A stretch of 45,500 nt of DNA from Prevotella sp. (GCA_017415455.1 JAFQGS010000057.1:1-45500); one strand, 5' to 3'. Counted from the first letter of the stretch, positions 18,189 through 26,915 are shown. Notes: generated by a model not told the origin, from the sequence alone. A program made the numbers and translations.

Positions 18189-18752
18189 ATGAAAAGACTT
18201 ACACAGATTATGGCAATGGTGGCAATGGCACTCTGCACCTTGACACTTACGGGATGTACCGACGATGATGAATACAGAGCATACACTCTTGAGGGAACAT
18301 GGAAGGGTGATATGTATGTTACATCAACCTATAACGGTGTCACTTATGATGCCACATACTCAGAATTGTGTTTCCTGAGAGACCCTTATAGATATTCATC
18401 TGGACAGGGCTATTGGATAGATTATTACAGTTATGCGCCATGGGATTATGTGGCAAACCATATAGAGTGGACCGTAAACGATGGAGTTATCAGTATATGG
18501 CTTATCGAGGAGAATAGTTATGTGGATATTTATGATTATTATCTTGACGACAACTATTTCATGGGAACAATTTATTATGGTAACACTATAGTCGATTTCC
18601 GTCTGCGTCATACTTCTTCTCCAAACTGGAATGACTATGAGTATGGATGGGATTACTGGTACGCAAAACCTGCAACAATGATGAAGGCTAAGGCTTCGGC
18701 TGACAGTACAGTAACAATGGAGACACCGGTAAGAGGTTTCCGTAATAAATAA
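18189..18752 (+). CDS. Small Tyr/Asp-rich lipoprotein, function unknown
   Basis: 187 aa. Signal peptide with lipobox LTGC (Cys23) followed by TDDDE, an acidic start that in Bacteroidetes often favours surface export of lipoproteins. The mature part is strikingly rich in Tyr, Trp and Asp (for example YSSGQGYWIDYYSYAPWDY) and looks all-beta, beginning with LEGTWKGDM as seen in lipocalin-like or DUF-type lipoproteins. No characterised family was recognised. It is monocistronic: own promoter, and a terminator immediately after. Confidence 0.75.
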   Translation: MKRLTQIMAMVAMALCTLTLTGCTDDDEYRAYTLEGTWKGDMYVTSTYNGVTYDATYSELCFLRDPYRYSSGQGYWIDYYSYAPWDYVANHIEWTVNDGVISIWLIEENSYVDIYDYYLDDNYFMGTIYYGNTIVDFRLRHTSSPNWNDYEYGWDYWYAKPATMMKAKASADSTVTMETPVRGFRNK

Positions 18753-18766
18753 GAACTTAACTGTTG

Positions 18767-18810
18767 CGGCTGCATGAGTGATGACAACTTATGCAGCCGT
18801 ATTTGTTTTT
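18767..18810 (+). terminator. Intrinsic terminator after the lipoprotein
   Basis: CGGCTGCAT (18767-18775) pairs with ATGCAGCCG (18791-18799), 15-base loop, followed by a T-rich run. Confidence 0.8.
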
Positions 18811-18844
18811 ACTACTATGTGTTAACTTGTAAAATCATGATACC

Positions 18845-21340
18845 ATGAAGAAAAGATTATTATTGTCATTATTACTGACATTGTTTTTCCTCACTGGGCT
18901 GATGGCTCAGTGCCGTTTTGTTTATAAGGGTGACACTCTTGTTACAGGGAAGGATTGCATCTATGTAGATGCCTCGGCCGGGGAGGACGCCTCTTCGCAT
19001 GTGTTCTCGTCGCTTCCTGTTGCATTACGTCATGCGGAAGATATGCAAAGGCAGCATTCCTATTCTGCTGATAACCCTCTTAGTCTATATATCGCTCCGT
19101 CAGTCTATTGGATAAACAATCCCGATGCGGATGATGTGGTGAAACCATTGCCGGGCGAGGGAATACCTTATGGGATGAAGTTGAGGCTGCACAGTCTGAG
19201 ACTCATAGGAACGGGCGCAAGTCCTGAGCATACAGTAATAGCAAGTAACAAGGGACAGACACAGGGTGCTGTGGGTAACTTCACGATGTTTCATATTACA
19301 GGCGATGATATATACACAGAGAATCTTACATTCGGAAACTATTGCAATGTGGACCTTGACTATCCTCTTAATCCTTCTCTTAGCCATAAAAGGCGTGCCG
19401 ATGCTATTGTTCAGGCGCAGCTTATAATATGCAACAGCGATAGGGTGGTGGCACGTGACTGCCGCTTTATCAGCCGACTGAACCTTTGTCCGTTTGCGGG
19501 TGCTAAGCGTGCGCTGTTCGACAACTGCTACTTTGAGTGTACGGATGATGCGTTGTGTGGTACGGGTGTCTATCTTGACTGCCGCTTTACATTGTTCAGC
19601 AGCAAGCCTTTCTATGCTACGTCTGGCACAGGAGCGGTGTTCCTTAATTGCGATATGCGTTCGTTGACAAGCGGAAAGCAGTATCTTGTGAAGGTGGGCA
19701 GCCAGGTGGCAATGGTTGACTGCAGATGGGAGAGTGATGACAAGCAACTGCAGATGGCATGGACATCGGCTCCTACTGACGATCAGCGCAGTTATCAGCA
19801 GAATGTCACTCTTAACGCCGTGCCGCTTGTTCTGAACGGAACGGATAAGCCATGGCTGACTGTGGATATGTCGGGAAAACAATTACTTGAGGCATATAAG
19901 ACGCAGGGTGGCGGCAGATATATATATAATGTGTACAATCTCTTGTGCGGCAATGACGGTTGGGATCCGTTAGGTCAGCGGCATTTGTTGGCAGGTAAGA
20001 CGGGCTTGCCGGTGCAGTTGCGTCTATCTCACCGCAGGGCGGATATAGAAAGCGGGGTTGACTCATTGCTGATAATGAGCCGTCAGCTGTGCTTCTCGGA
20101 GCGTGCTGACTTCAGTAAGTCGCAGCAGGGACGTGGTGTTGTTAGATGGAAGGTGGCGGATGAGGACAAGGCATACGTGCAACTGCTGCCTGCAGAGGAT
20201 AACGGATGCGTGGTTGTAGGAACAAACACCGGTGAGACAACACGCAAGGTGAACCTGCTTGCTTATACGGATGATGGCTTGCAGAGTGCGTGTGTGCTTA
20301 TTGTGAAGCCTCGTCAGCTTGCTCCTCCCGACTTTGTTGAGCTGCCTGTATTGCGCAGGAATGGCGATGTGCTGACTGTTGACTATGCTTTACAGTTGCA
20401 GGGAAGGGCGGATGAGTCGCTTGTGTCGTGGTATAGATGTCTTGCTGACGGCAGGGAGATTCCTGTGGCAGTTAGTAGGGATAATGTGCCTTTGAAGTCT
20501 TATAATCTTACTGCGGCGGACAACGGATGCCGTATAAAGGTTGTGGTGGCTCCTAAGCATATAAGAAGTAACGCGGGAGAGGCGAGGATGGCAGCTACGG
20601 AGAATGTCGTGATGACGGGAAGCAAACGTATAGAGACTATTCATACCGACTTCCATAACTTCCCTACAGCAAGGCAGCCGCATATCATACCTGGTGCGTG
20701 GACACTTGATTGTTACAAGCCTTTAGACACTGCGGAGTTTGAATGGACTGCAGACGAGAGCAAAGACTCCTGGTATTATGGCGAGGGTGTGGATGGTGCT
20801 GCCGGTTGCCGCGGACTGATTCAGGCAGTGAAGGGAGCACGTATGATGTACACTCCGTTGGAAGGCAACTATGGCAACATGGCTCTCTCGCTCCTGCTTA
20901 ATCCTTGTAAGAGTGCGGGACAGGGCTTCGGCAGTGCCACAGGGCAATACATGGATGTGTGCATAAAGTTTGACACGAAGACCCTTACCGGCTATGCCTT
21001 GCGTATAATACGTACAACAAAGAATGACAGCGCGGTGGACTTCCAGCTTATGAGATATGAGAATGGAGTGGCTACGCAGATTGGCGAGGCGGTAACGGCA
21101 GTATGTTATCGTGCCGGTTGCCGTGTGTCTGTCAGATATGAGGATGGCTTCTTGTGCGCCACGGCTTATAATTCTAACGGAGTTCCTGAGAGCAACCGTA
21201 AGGATGTGTCGGATAGCGTTTCGTTGAGGGCACAGGTGAAGCCAAACTCTTTCGGCGGAATATGTATTCAGCATACTGGTTCTGTTGGCTCAAGCAGTAC
21301 GCTGTTGTCGGAGATGGAGGCTGGGTTAAGTGAGAAGTGA
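18845..21340 (+). CDS. Secreted pectinesterase-like beta-helix protein with C-terminal LamG-like region
   Basis: 831 aa with a signal peptide (cleavage near LMAQ). Residues about 35-310 resemble the pectinesterase/parallel beta-helix fold: IYVDASAGEDASS, a predicted ladder with LTFGNYCNVD, RDCRFISR, DNCYFECTDDALCGTG and FLNCDMRS. The DD pair lies where pectinesterase-type catalytic aspartates would sit. Residues about 400-610 look like beta-sandwich linkers, and about 640-810 like a concanavalin/LamG-type jelly roll. A role in binding or trimming plant or host polysaccharide is plausible, but catalysis is not proven. The start at 18845 is fixed by the signal peptide. A large hairpin overlaps the stop codon. 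Confidence 0.75.
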   Translation: MKKRLLLSLLLTLFFLTGLMAQCRFVYKGDTLVTGKDCIYVDASAGEDASSHVFSSLPVALRHAEDMQRQHSYSADNPLSLYIAPSVYWINNPDADDVVKPLPGEGIPYGMKLRLHSLRLIGTGASPEHTVIASNKGQTQGAVGNFTMFHITGDDIYTENLTFGNYCNVDLDYPLNPSLSHKRRADAIVQAQLIICNSDRVVARDCRFISRLNLCPFAGAKRALFDNCYFECTDDALCGTGVYLDCRFTLFSSKPFYATSGTGAVFLNCDMRSLTSGKQYLVKVGSQVAMVDCRWESDDKQLQMAWTSAPTDDQRSYQQNVTLNAVPLVLNGTDKPWLTVDMSGKQLLEAYKTQGGGRYIYNVYNLLCGNDGWDPLGQRHLLAGKTGLPVQLRLSHRRADIESGVDSLLIMSRQLCFSERADFSKSQQGRGVVRWKVADEDKAYVQLLPAEDNGCVVVGTNTGETTRKVNLLAYTDDGLQSACVLIVKPRQLAPPDFVELPVLRRNGDVLTVDYALQLQGRADESLVSWYRCLADGREIPVAVSRDNVPLKSYNLTAADNGCRIKVVVAPKHIRSNAGEARMAATENVVMTGSKRIETIHTDFHNFPTARQPHIIPGAWTLDCYKPLDTAEFEWTADESKDSWYYGEGVDGAAGCRGLIQAVKGARMMYTPLEGNYGNMALSLLLNPCKSAGQGFGSATGQYMDVCIKFDTKTLTGYALRIIRTTKNDSAVDFQLMRYENGVATQIGEAVTAVCYRAGCRVSVRYEDGFLCATAYNSNGVPESNRKDVSDSVSLRAQVKPNSFGGICIQHTGSVGSSSTLLSEMEAGLSEK

Positions 21341-21365
21341 GAAGTGCGCTTCTCGCTTCTCACTT
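21328..21365. repeat. 17-bp-arm hairpin of GAGAAGT repeats overlapping the stop codon
   Basis: AAGTGAGAAGTGAGAAG (21328-21344) pairs with its near-complement at 21349-21365 (one mismatch, G-T compatible). It is followed at about 21364-21382 by two and a half heptamers of ATTATGA. Confidence 0.8.
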
Positions 21366-21424
21366 ATGAATTATGAATTATGATTTTGTGTAGGAGTGTT
21401 TCTCTCTTAGGAGTAACTATACAA

Positions 21425-21459
21425 AAAAACAGAGCGAACATATGATTCGCTCTGTTTTT
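21425..21459. terminator. Bidirectional intrinsic terminator
   Basis: AAAAACAGAGCGAA (21425-21438) pairs with TTCGCTCTGTTTTT (21446-21459). It lies between the two converging beta-helix genes and has T-runs on both strands. Confidence 0.9.
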
Positions 21460-21499
21460 CTTTTATCTTATTCTTGCAGAAAACTCTGCGGAATATTTA

Positions 21500-23863
21500 T
21501 TAATATACGTCTACACCGTCAACAACAACGTTGAGCTTATCCTGTGGCATAGAGTTCTTGTTTGCCCACAATGTAGTTCCGGTATTGATACCCTTGTCGT
21601 TGATTTCATAGCCATTAACAATTGTGTTGTTAACGATCAACTCATAAGACTTGTTGTAGTCGTTACCAATCTCAATAGCAGCTTTCAGATCTGTCAGACC
21701 GCCCTTGTCGTTGAATGTACAGCCGTTTACAGTAAGCTTGGTGTTAGCCGTTCCGTAAAGGAGAAGAGCCTTACCGTCGCTGTTGAATGTACATTCTGTG
21801 AATGTAGCTGTTGGTGCACCCCATGTCCAGATGTTATAAACATCACCTGATACGTTGAATGTACATTTCTCGAATGTGCTGTTGCCATAGAGTGTGTATG
21901 TACCGTTGATTATACAGTTCTTGTATGTACCGTTGCAACGTGCGTAACCGATATATGTAGAGCTGTTTGTTGCAATTGTAACGCCTTCGAAAGTAACAGT
22001 TGAGCCATCCAGACCGTAGTCGCAGTTCTCACCACCTGTACCAACTTTTGTTACTGCTACAGTTACATCCTCAGGATTGCCTGTACCAATAATGTTCAAA
22101 GTCTTGCCTTTTGCAGCGCTTGGGATAACATAAGAACCTGGAGCCAAGAATACAGTATTGTCGCCGTTTGCGATAGCTGTAGCCATGTCTGCGTTAGAAG
22201 ATACAACTGCAGATGCAACCTTATTGTTCTCCTCTGTGAACTGGAATGTTGTTACATCTGTGTCAGTCTCGTAGATGTACTTACCCTGGTCGCCAGCCTG
22301 GCAGCCGATGAATGTGCTGTTCTTAACTGTTACTACAGTTGTTGCGTCAATAGTACCGATTGCGATACCTGGCTTCTTTGAGAGAGGACCGAATGTACAA
22401 TTGTCAACAATGACTTCGTCAACATCGCTACCATAAGCCTCATGCATCTTCAAACCACGTGTACCCTGGAATGCGCACTCTGTGAATGTAGCAGAACCGT
22501 TGTCAACCCACGCACCGTAAACAGAAGCTTCCTCTGTAATGAATGTACACTTGTTGAAGATAGCACTTCCGTCAGGAACCTGCTTATTAGAATCACTAAT
22601 GATGATACCACCCTTGAATGTTACATTGTCAAACTCAAGAGCACCAGAGAACTCAAGATATGTAAGCTCCCAAGCTGATTCATTGTAAGACACTGACTTG
22701 TCAACGATTGTGAGGTCTTTGAAGATAAGCTTGCCTTTATCAGAACGGAGAGCGCCAACGCCTGCGCCTGTTGCTGTAAGAACAGTGCTGCCGTCTGTGT
22801 TCTCACCCTGGATAGTAAGAACTGTAGAAGCTTTCTCGAGAAGAGGTGTTGAGCCATGACCGCCGCCAGTCTCCCATGTGGTAGCGTCACCCTTGATGAT
22901 GATCTTAGCCTCTGCTGGGTCTGAATTCTCAATATATGCCAAAGCTTCCTTGAACTCCTCTGCAGAAGATACCACATACTTGTTGTCTTCATTTTCAAAA
23001 GCCTCGTCGATGATAACCTCAACCTCAGCCTGCTCTTTCCAAACGTTAGCCTTGATTGTTGTGAGGTAGTTGCGCTTCAGAGGAACAGGAGTGAAATCAA
23101 ACTCTCTTGCCTTCTCTACACCACCGTCAGTGTATGTAACAACAACCTTAACAGTCTCGTCAACATCAGCATTTACAGGAACATAGTCTGTGAATACTGT
23201 ATTCTCAGTCTGTGTGTACTCAACAGCTGCAGCCTCAGATGTCTTGGTTGTGCCAGCAGCGCCATACAGACCTTCGTAAGCGTTGAATGTCTCAGCATAA
23301 TTGTTTGTGTACTCTACAGATACCTTTGTGATGTTGAAACCGTGAGCCTTGCCTGTCTCATAGTCCTTAGCCAGGAAGCGGAGCTTTGCGCTTGGACGTG
23401 TCAGAGTAGCAGACATTGTAAGAGATGCCTCTACGTCCTTTGTGCAAGAGTATGCGTCGTTAGCCTCGTTGTTGATGCCGCTGCTAACAGCAATGTTTGT
23501 AAGGTCAGCCTGCTCGCCGCCGAATGTAGCGTATGCTACGAGCTTGTAGTTCTCACCGATGATAAGCTCTGGCTGGAACTTAACGCTTGTTGCAGTAGAT
23601 GTCTGTGTGCCAGACCACTCAAGGTTGCCGCCATAGTAGAAAGCAAGATGATAAGTGATTGTCTCACCAGCGAGATTAGTCACACCACCCTTTGCAGAGT
23701 TTACATAGTCGCCGGCACGTGTGCCCTCAGCGAATGCCTCAGGAGCAGAAAGCTCAAAGTTTACAGTCTGCTTTGCTCCGTTGCTAACACCCTCGTCCTC
23801 TACATTGCTGCAAGAAGAGAATGCGAGTCCTAATGCAAGGACTGAGAAAAAGATTTTCTTCAT
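21500..23863 (-). CDS. Surface lipoprotein: DUF6562/fimbrillin-like N-terminus plus right-handed beta-helix
   Basis: 787 aa. Signal peptide with lipobox FSSC (Cys18). Residues about 30-275 resemble the fimbrillin-like/DUF6562 beta-sandwich of Bacteroidales cell-surface lipoproteins (TVNFELSAPEAF, GENYKLVAYATF, LKRNYLTTI). From about 295 to the end is a right-handed beta-helix with repeated rungs such as LEFDNVTF, AIFNKCTF, ATFTECAF, VIVDNCTF, TFEKCTF and LTVNGCTF. Such domains usually bind or cut polysaccharide; no catalytic residues are evident, so binding or adhesion is more likely. A long leader of about 190 bases follows the -7 box at 24062-24069. It converges with the pectinesterase-like gene. 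Confidence 0.8.
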   Translation of the reverse strand: MKKIFFSVLALGLAFSSCSNVEDEGVSNGAKQTVNFELSAPEAFAEGTRAGDYVNSAKGGVTNLAGETITYHLAFYYGGNLEWSGTQTSTATSVKFQPELIIGENYKLVAYATFGGEQADLTNIAVSSGINNEANDAYSCTKDVEASLTMSATLTRPSAKLRFLAKDYETGKAHGFNITKVSVEYTNNYAETFNAYEGLYGAAGTTKTSEAAAVEYTQTENTVFTDYVPVNADVDETVKVVVTYTDGGVEKAREFDFTPVPLKRNYLTTIKANVWKEQAEVEVIIDEAFENEDNKYVVSSAEEFKEALAYIENSDPAEAKIIIKGDATTWETGGGHGSTPLLEKASTVLTIQGENTDGSTVLTATGAGVGALRSDKGKLIFKDLTIVDKSVSYNESAWELTYLEFSGALEFDNVTFKGGIIISDSNKQVPDGSAIFNKCTFITEEASVYGAWVDNGSATFTECAFQGTRGLKMHEAYGSDVDEVIVDNCTFGPLSKKPGIAIGTIDATTVVTVKNSTFIGCQAGDQGKYIYETDTDVTTFQFTEENNKVASAVVSSNADMATAIANGDNTVFLAPGSYVIPSAAKGKTLNIIGTGNPEDVTVAVTKVGTGGENCDYGLDGSTVTFEGVTIATNSSTYIGYARCNGTYKNCIINGTYTLYGNSTFEKCTFNVSGDVYNIWTWGAPTATFTECTFNSDGKALLLYGTANTKLTVNGCTFNDKGGLTDLKAAIEIGNDYNKSYELIVNNTIVNGYEINDKGINTGTTLWANKNSMPQDKLNVVVDGVDVY

Positions 23864-24061
23864 GATTGTTGTTTTTGTTGTTTGTATTAAAGTTAATAAA
23901 TCTCTCTATATATTGTTTCACCTTACAGAAGTCTACTCACAACAAGCCTGTTTGGCATGGTATCAGAAAGACTCATATTTGCGTTTTTACATGTATCTTC
24001 TTCGCAACTCCTTGGTAGGAGTAATTTTAAGATGTAGTGTATGTATTTAAACTTTACGATG

Positions 24062-24069
24062 CAAATTTA
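24062..24069 (-). promoter_or_regulatory. -7 promoter box of the beta-helix lipoprotein gene
   Basis: Minus strand reads TAAATTTG. A G7 tract (C7 on the plus strand at 24094-24100) lies just upstream of where the -33 element would be. Confidence 0.5.
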
Positions 24070-24104
24070 CAATAAATATATTAACTTGCACTACCCCCCC
24101 TGTA

Positions 24105-24144
24105 GACAATTTGGACACAAAGCGTCCAAATTGTCACTTTTTTT
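24105..24144 (+). terminator. Orphan terminator-like hairpin
   Basis: GACAATTTGGAC (24105-24116) and GTCCAAATTGTC (24124-24135) are perfect 12-bp arms with a 7-base loop. They are followed on the plus strand by seven T (24138-24144). No plus-strand gene precedes it. Confidence 0.65.
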
Positions 24145-24238
24145 GCTAAAACCTTGTATAAACGGGCATACAACTACTGAAAAACAATAATCGTTGATAA
24201 AACAACCTCCTATAAAGCAAGTTCTGTTTAACCGCAAA

Positions 24239-24458
24239 ACAATTTGTATTCCGGCATGACACAAAGTGTTTCCACGGCAGATACAAAGTGTATTCATGAT
24301 GGATACAGAGTGTATTTCGGCAGAATACACAGTGTATCTTGCCGAAATACAAAAATAAACTTACCTTCCTACGTGTACAATCTTACCATCAAACATAACG
24401 TGATTGACCATAAAACGAGATACATTTAACCATCAAACAAAATCAATCCGGTTGGCAC
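24239..24458. repeat. 22-bp-period tandem array, ten units
   Basis: Ten consecutive 22-base units, each beginning with AC, from 24239 to 24458. Units two to five (24261-24348) share ACAAAGTGTATTC-like starts. Units seven to nine share an ACCATCAA/ACCATAAA end. There is no spacer between units. Confidence 0.8.
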
Positions 24459-24461
24459 ATA

Positions 24462-24503
24462 TAAAAAAACAATGCCTGCAAAACCACGTTTTACAGGCAT
24501 TGT
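24462..24503 (-). terminator. Intrinsic terminator of pyk
   Basis: Arms 24469-24484 and 24488-24503 (ACAATGCCTG core; one wobble mismatch, 3-base loop). On the minus strand it is followed by a run of seven T. Confidence 0.85.
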
Positions 24504-24546
24504 CAAAGCGGTAACTTGTTGCTAACCCAGCAAGTTATATTAAATT

Positions 24547-25992
24547 CTATCTATCCTCGTTTGGCAAGTGGAACTTATACGACTGGTCGAAGACGTTCTT
24601 CACCTTGTTAATTTCAAGGAATGTAGTGCCTCCGCCCCTACCGAAACTTCCACTCAGATAAGCAATCTTATCCTCCATGCTGATATATCCCTTCTGTCTG
24701 AGCATACGCAAAGCAGCAAGGAACTGCTCATGCGGACCGATATTCTCATGCTGATAAACAGGAATAACCCCATAGCTTAACGCCAGCAGTCGCTGCACCT
24801 TCTCCTTGTAGCAGATGGCAAGTACCGGGTTTGGTCCTCTGAAGGCAGACAGGTTTCGTGCGGTGCGTCCTGTCTTACTGTCTGTTATGATGCCCCTCAC
24901 TCCAAGCTGTTCTGTCGCCTTGATGGCATTCTTCGACAGGAACTCGCTGACATCGCAATTCTCACTCAACGGTATGTCTATATCATTCTCTCTCAGTTTG
25001 TCTTTCTCTGCCTGCTCTGCTATTGCCGCCATTGTAAGCACCGCCTCAAGCGGATACTTGCCCGACGCAGTCTCTCCGCTAAGCATCAGAGCATCGGTGC
25101 GATAGTATATGGCATTTGCGATATCAGTAACCTCGGCTCTTGTTGGGCGCGGGTTGTTAATCATTGAGTGCAGCATCTGTGTGGCTACGATTACCGGTTT
25201 CTTGGCAAGGATACACTTGCGTATTATCTTCCTCTGTATGCCCGGGATACGCTCAATAGAAACCTCAATACCGAGGTCGCCGCGTGCAATCATGATACCA
25301 TATGACGCCTCAATAATCTCGTCGATATTGTCCACACCCTCCTGATTCTCTATCTTTGAAATAATCTTTATGTCGCTGCCGTGCTCGTCAAGGACTTGCT
25401 GAACCGCCATCACGTCCTCCTTGCTTCTTACGAAAGAGTGTGCGATGAACTCTATATCCTCCTCTATGGCGAGCTTGATGTTAGCCTTGTCTTTTTCTGT
25501 AAGTGCAGGAAGATCTATATGCACACCCGGCACGTTGACACTCTTCTTTGAGCCAAGCTTTCCGTCGTTCTGCACCTCTGCCACGAGAGCGCCATCGGTC
25601 TTGTCCACCACGCGCATAGACAGCTCGCCGTCGTCAAAGAGCACGTCATTGCCTACATTCACGTCGTTGACAAAGTCAGCGTATGACACGTTCACCACAT
25701 CGTGTGTTGTCTCCTCGTCAGGGTTGCCGCATATCAGCACTTTCTCACCTGTCTTATATGTAATAGGTTCGGGAGTGGCTGTTGTTCTCACCTCTGGTCC
25801 TTTGGTGTCGATGAGTATCGCAAGATGATGCGAAACCTTGCGTGTGTTTCTTATCACCTCTCTTATACCGTCAGGTGTAGCGTGTGCTGTGTTGATTCTT
25901 ACTACGTTAACACCTGCAAGAAACAGCTTGCGTATGAAGTCGGTGTCACACCTGCGGTCGCTTATTGAAGCTACAATCTTAGTTTGTTTCAT
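24547..25992 (-). CDS. pyk: Pyruvate kinase
   Basis: Glycolytic enzyme converting PEP and ADP to pyruvate and ATP; cytoplasmic. 481 aa. Visible: N-terminal KIVASISDRRCD, VNVVRINTAHAT, DTKGPEVRT, KIENQEGVDNIDEI (catalytic Lys/Glu), MIARGDLGIEV, ATQMLHSMINNPRPTRAEVTDIANA and LSGETASGKYP, so all active-site blocks are intact. The C-terminal domain is complete. It is monocistronic, with its own promoter upstream and terminator downstream. Confidence 0.96.
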   Translation of the reverse strand: MKQTKIVASISDRRCDTDFIRKLFLAGVNVVRINTAHATPDGIREVIRNTRKVSHHLAILIDTKGPEVRTTATPEPITYKTGEKVLICGNPDEETTHDVVNVSYADFVNDVNVGNDVLFDDGELSMRVVDKTDGALVAEVQNDGKLGSKKSVNVPGVHIDLPALTEKDKANIKLAIEEDIEFIAHSFVRSKEDVMAVQQVLDEHGSDIKIISKIENQEGVDNIDEIIEASYGIMIARGDLGIEVSIERIPGIQRKIIRKCILAKKPVIVATQMLHSMINNPRPTRAEVTDIANAIYYRTDALMLSGETASGKYPLEAVLTMAAIAEQAEKDKLRENDIDIPLSENCDVSEFLSKNAIKATEQLGVRGIITDSKTGRTARNLSAFRGPNPVLAICYKEKVQRLLALSYGVIPVYQHENIGPHEQFLAALRMLRQKGYISMEDKIAYLSGSFGRGGGTTFLEINKVKNVFDQSYKFHLPNEDR

Positions 25993-26048
25993 AGAATAAT
26001 ATTTTTCTTTCGTTCCGGCACTTTCCGGTATTTGCTTTTACTGACGTG

Positions 26049-26078
26049 CAAAATTACAAAACTAATCTCAGAATGACA
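26049..26078 (-). promoter_or_regulatory. Promoter of pyk
   Basis: Minus strand: TTG (26076-26078), 19-base spacer, TAATTTTG (26049-26056). Leader about 50 bases. Confidence 0.6.
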
Positions 26079-26108
26079 AGAGTGAGGTATGGAAAATGTT
26101 TTTTTAGG

Positions 26109-26148
26109 AGTTGACAAGTTGACGAGTTGACAAGTTGACAAGTTGATT
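26109..26148. repeat. Octamer array AGTTGACR x5
   Basis: Five consecutive 8-base units (AGTTGACA, AGTTGACG, AGTTGACA, AGTTGACA, AGTTGATT). The same unit recurs inverted at 28399-28430. Confidence 0.85.
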
Positions 26149-26168
26149 GATTAAGTGAAAAGTGAAAA

Positions 26169-26278
26169 GAAGATAGAGGGATGTAGAGGAAGATAGAGGG
26201 AGATAGAGGGAGATAGAGGACGTATGCGTGTCAAGCTATTGTCCTCTATCTTCTTTTATCTTCCTCTACATCCTTTTA
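26169..26278. repeat. GATAGAGG block with inverted copy
   Basis: Several AGATAGAGG units at 26169-26219. GATAGAGGAC (26212-26221) pairs with GTCCTCTATC (26241-26250), followed by inverted units to 26278. A second, more diverged arrangement of the same kind lies at 26755-26881. Confidence 0.75.
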
Positions 26279-26511
26279 ACTTCTGAACTCCTTAAAAAAT
26301 GTCACTTTTTTTGACAAACGCAACTCGTGAAATAGAAAAAATGGCGATGCGTTTGATGCCCTTTCGCACGAATAGCGGGATGCGGCAATCATGTTTTCTG
26401 CGTGTTAACAAATATGAATGATGCCTGAACAGGGAGAAATGACAGATTTTTCAGACGTTTTTTTACAATTTCCGCCAGCCAGAAAACCGCCTTCTTTCCG
26501 CCGTTTATAGG

Positions 26512-26621
26512 AAATCATGCTGCGTTTTCCTATAAATCATGCCGTCGTTTATACCATATCATGCAGCCGTTTCCTATAAAACATACGGTCGTTTGGCAAA
26601 AAACGTGAGGTCATGGCATAG
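26512..26621. repeat. 22-bp-period tandem array, five units
   Basis: Units start at 26512, 26534, 26556, 26578 and 26600. The first three share ATCATGC at the same phase and several end in TTTCCTAT or a variant. Confidence 0.75.
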
Positions 26622-26754
26622 GAATAGCGGAAAATCGCTTTAAAGGCTTGCAGATTATGCGATTTTACCTCCTCATGGATGACAGGAATTTTATTGCGGA
26701 CAGAAATTATTATAATTAATATAATTTAAGTTTCGTAAGTTCCGCTTGCCTTGT

Positions 26755-26881
26755 AGATAGATGAAGATAGATGAAGATAAATGACATTAGTCTTGATACA
26801 TGACACCCACTTGCCAAAGTATCGTCCTCTATCTTCGCGCTGAAAAGCGGCATATCTTCCTTTATCTTCCTATATCTTCTT
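26755..26881. repeat. Second GATAGA/TCTATC block
   Basis: AGATAGATGA units at 26755-26784 and inverted TCCTCTATCTTC and TTATCTTCC units at 26822-26881. Same layout as 26169-26278. Confidence 0.7.
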
Positions 26882-26915
26882 AACATCAGAAACTTGGGTT
26901 AATATAATTTTTGTC

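Larger units (their letters stand above)
23864..24546. other. Spacer between the beta-helix lipoprotein gene and pyk
   Basis: 683 bases. In order: a leader of about 190 bases with a small hairpin (ACTCCT/AGGAGT near 24008), a -7 box, a C7 tract (24094-24100), an isolated plus-strand terminator-like hairpin (24105-24144), a 22-bp-period array (24239-24458) and the pyk terminator (24462-24503). No gene was recognised. Confidence 0.65.
25993..26915. other. Repeat-rich spacer between pyk and dinB
   Basis: 923 bases. It has the pyk promoter, an octamer array (26109-26148), a GATAGAGG block with its inverted copy (26169-26278), a 22-bp-period array (26512-26621) and a second GATAGAGG/inverted block (26755-26881). 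No gene was recognised. Confidence 0.65.

Noticed and set aside
24091-24352. Cys/His-rich small proteins on the minus strand at 24.1-24.4 kb
   Set aside because: The Cys/His pattern is produced by translating the 22-base repeat units, so it is an artefact of the array.
24239-24458. CRISPR array
   Set aside because: The 22-base units abut with no unique spacers and drift in sequence, and no cas genes are present. The same applies to the other 22-base arrays.
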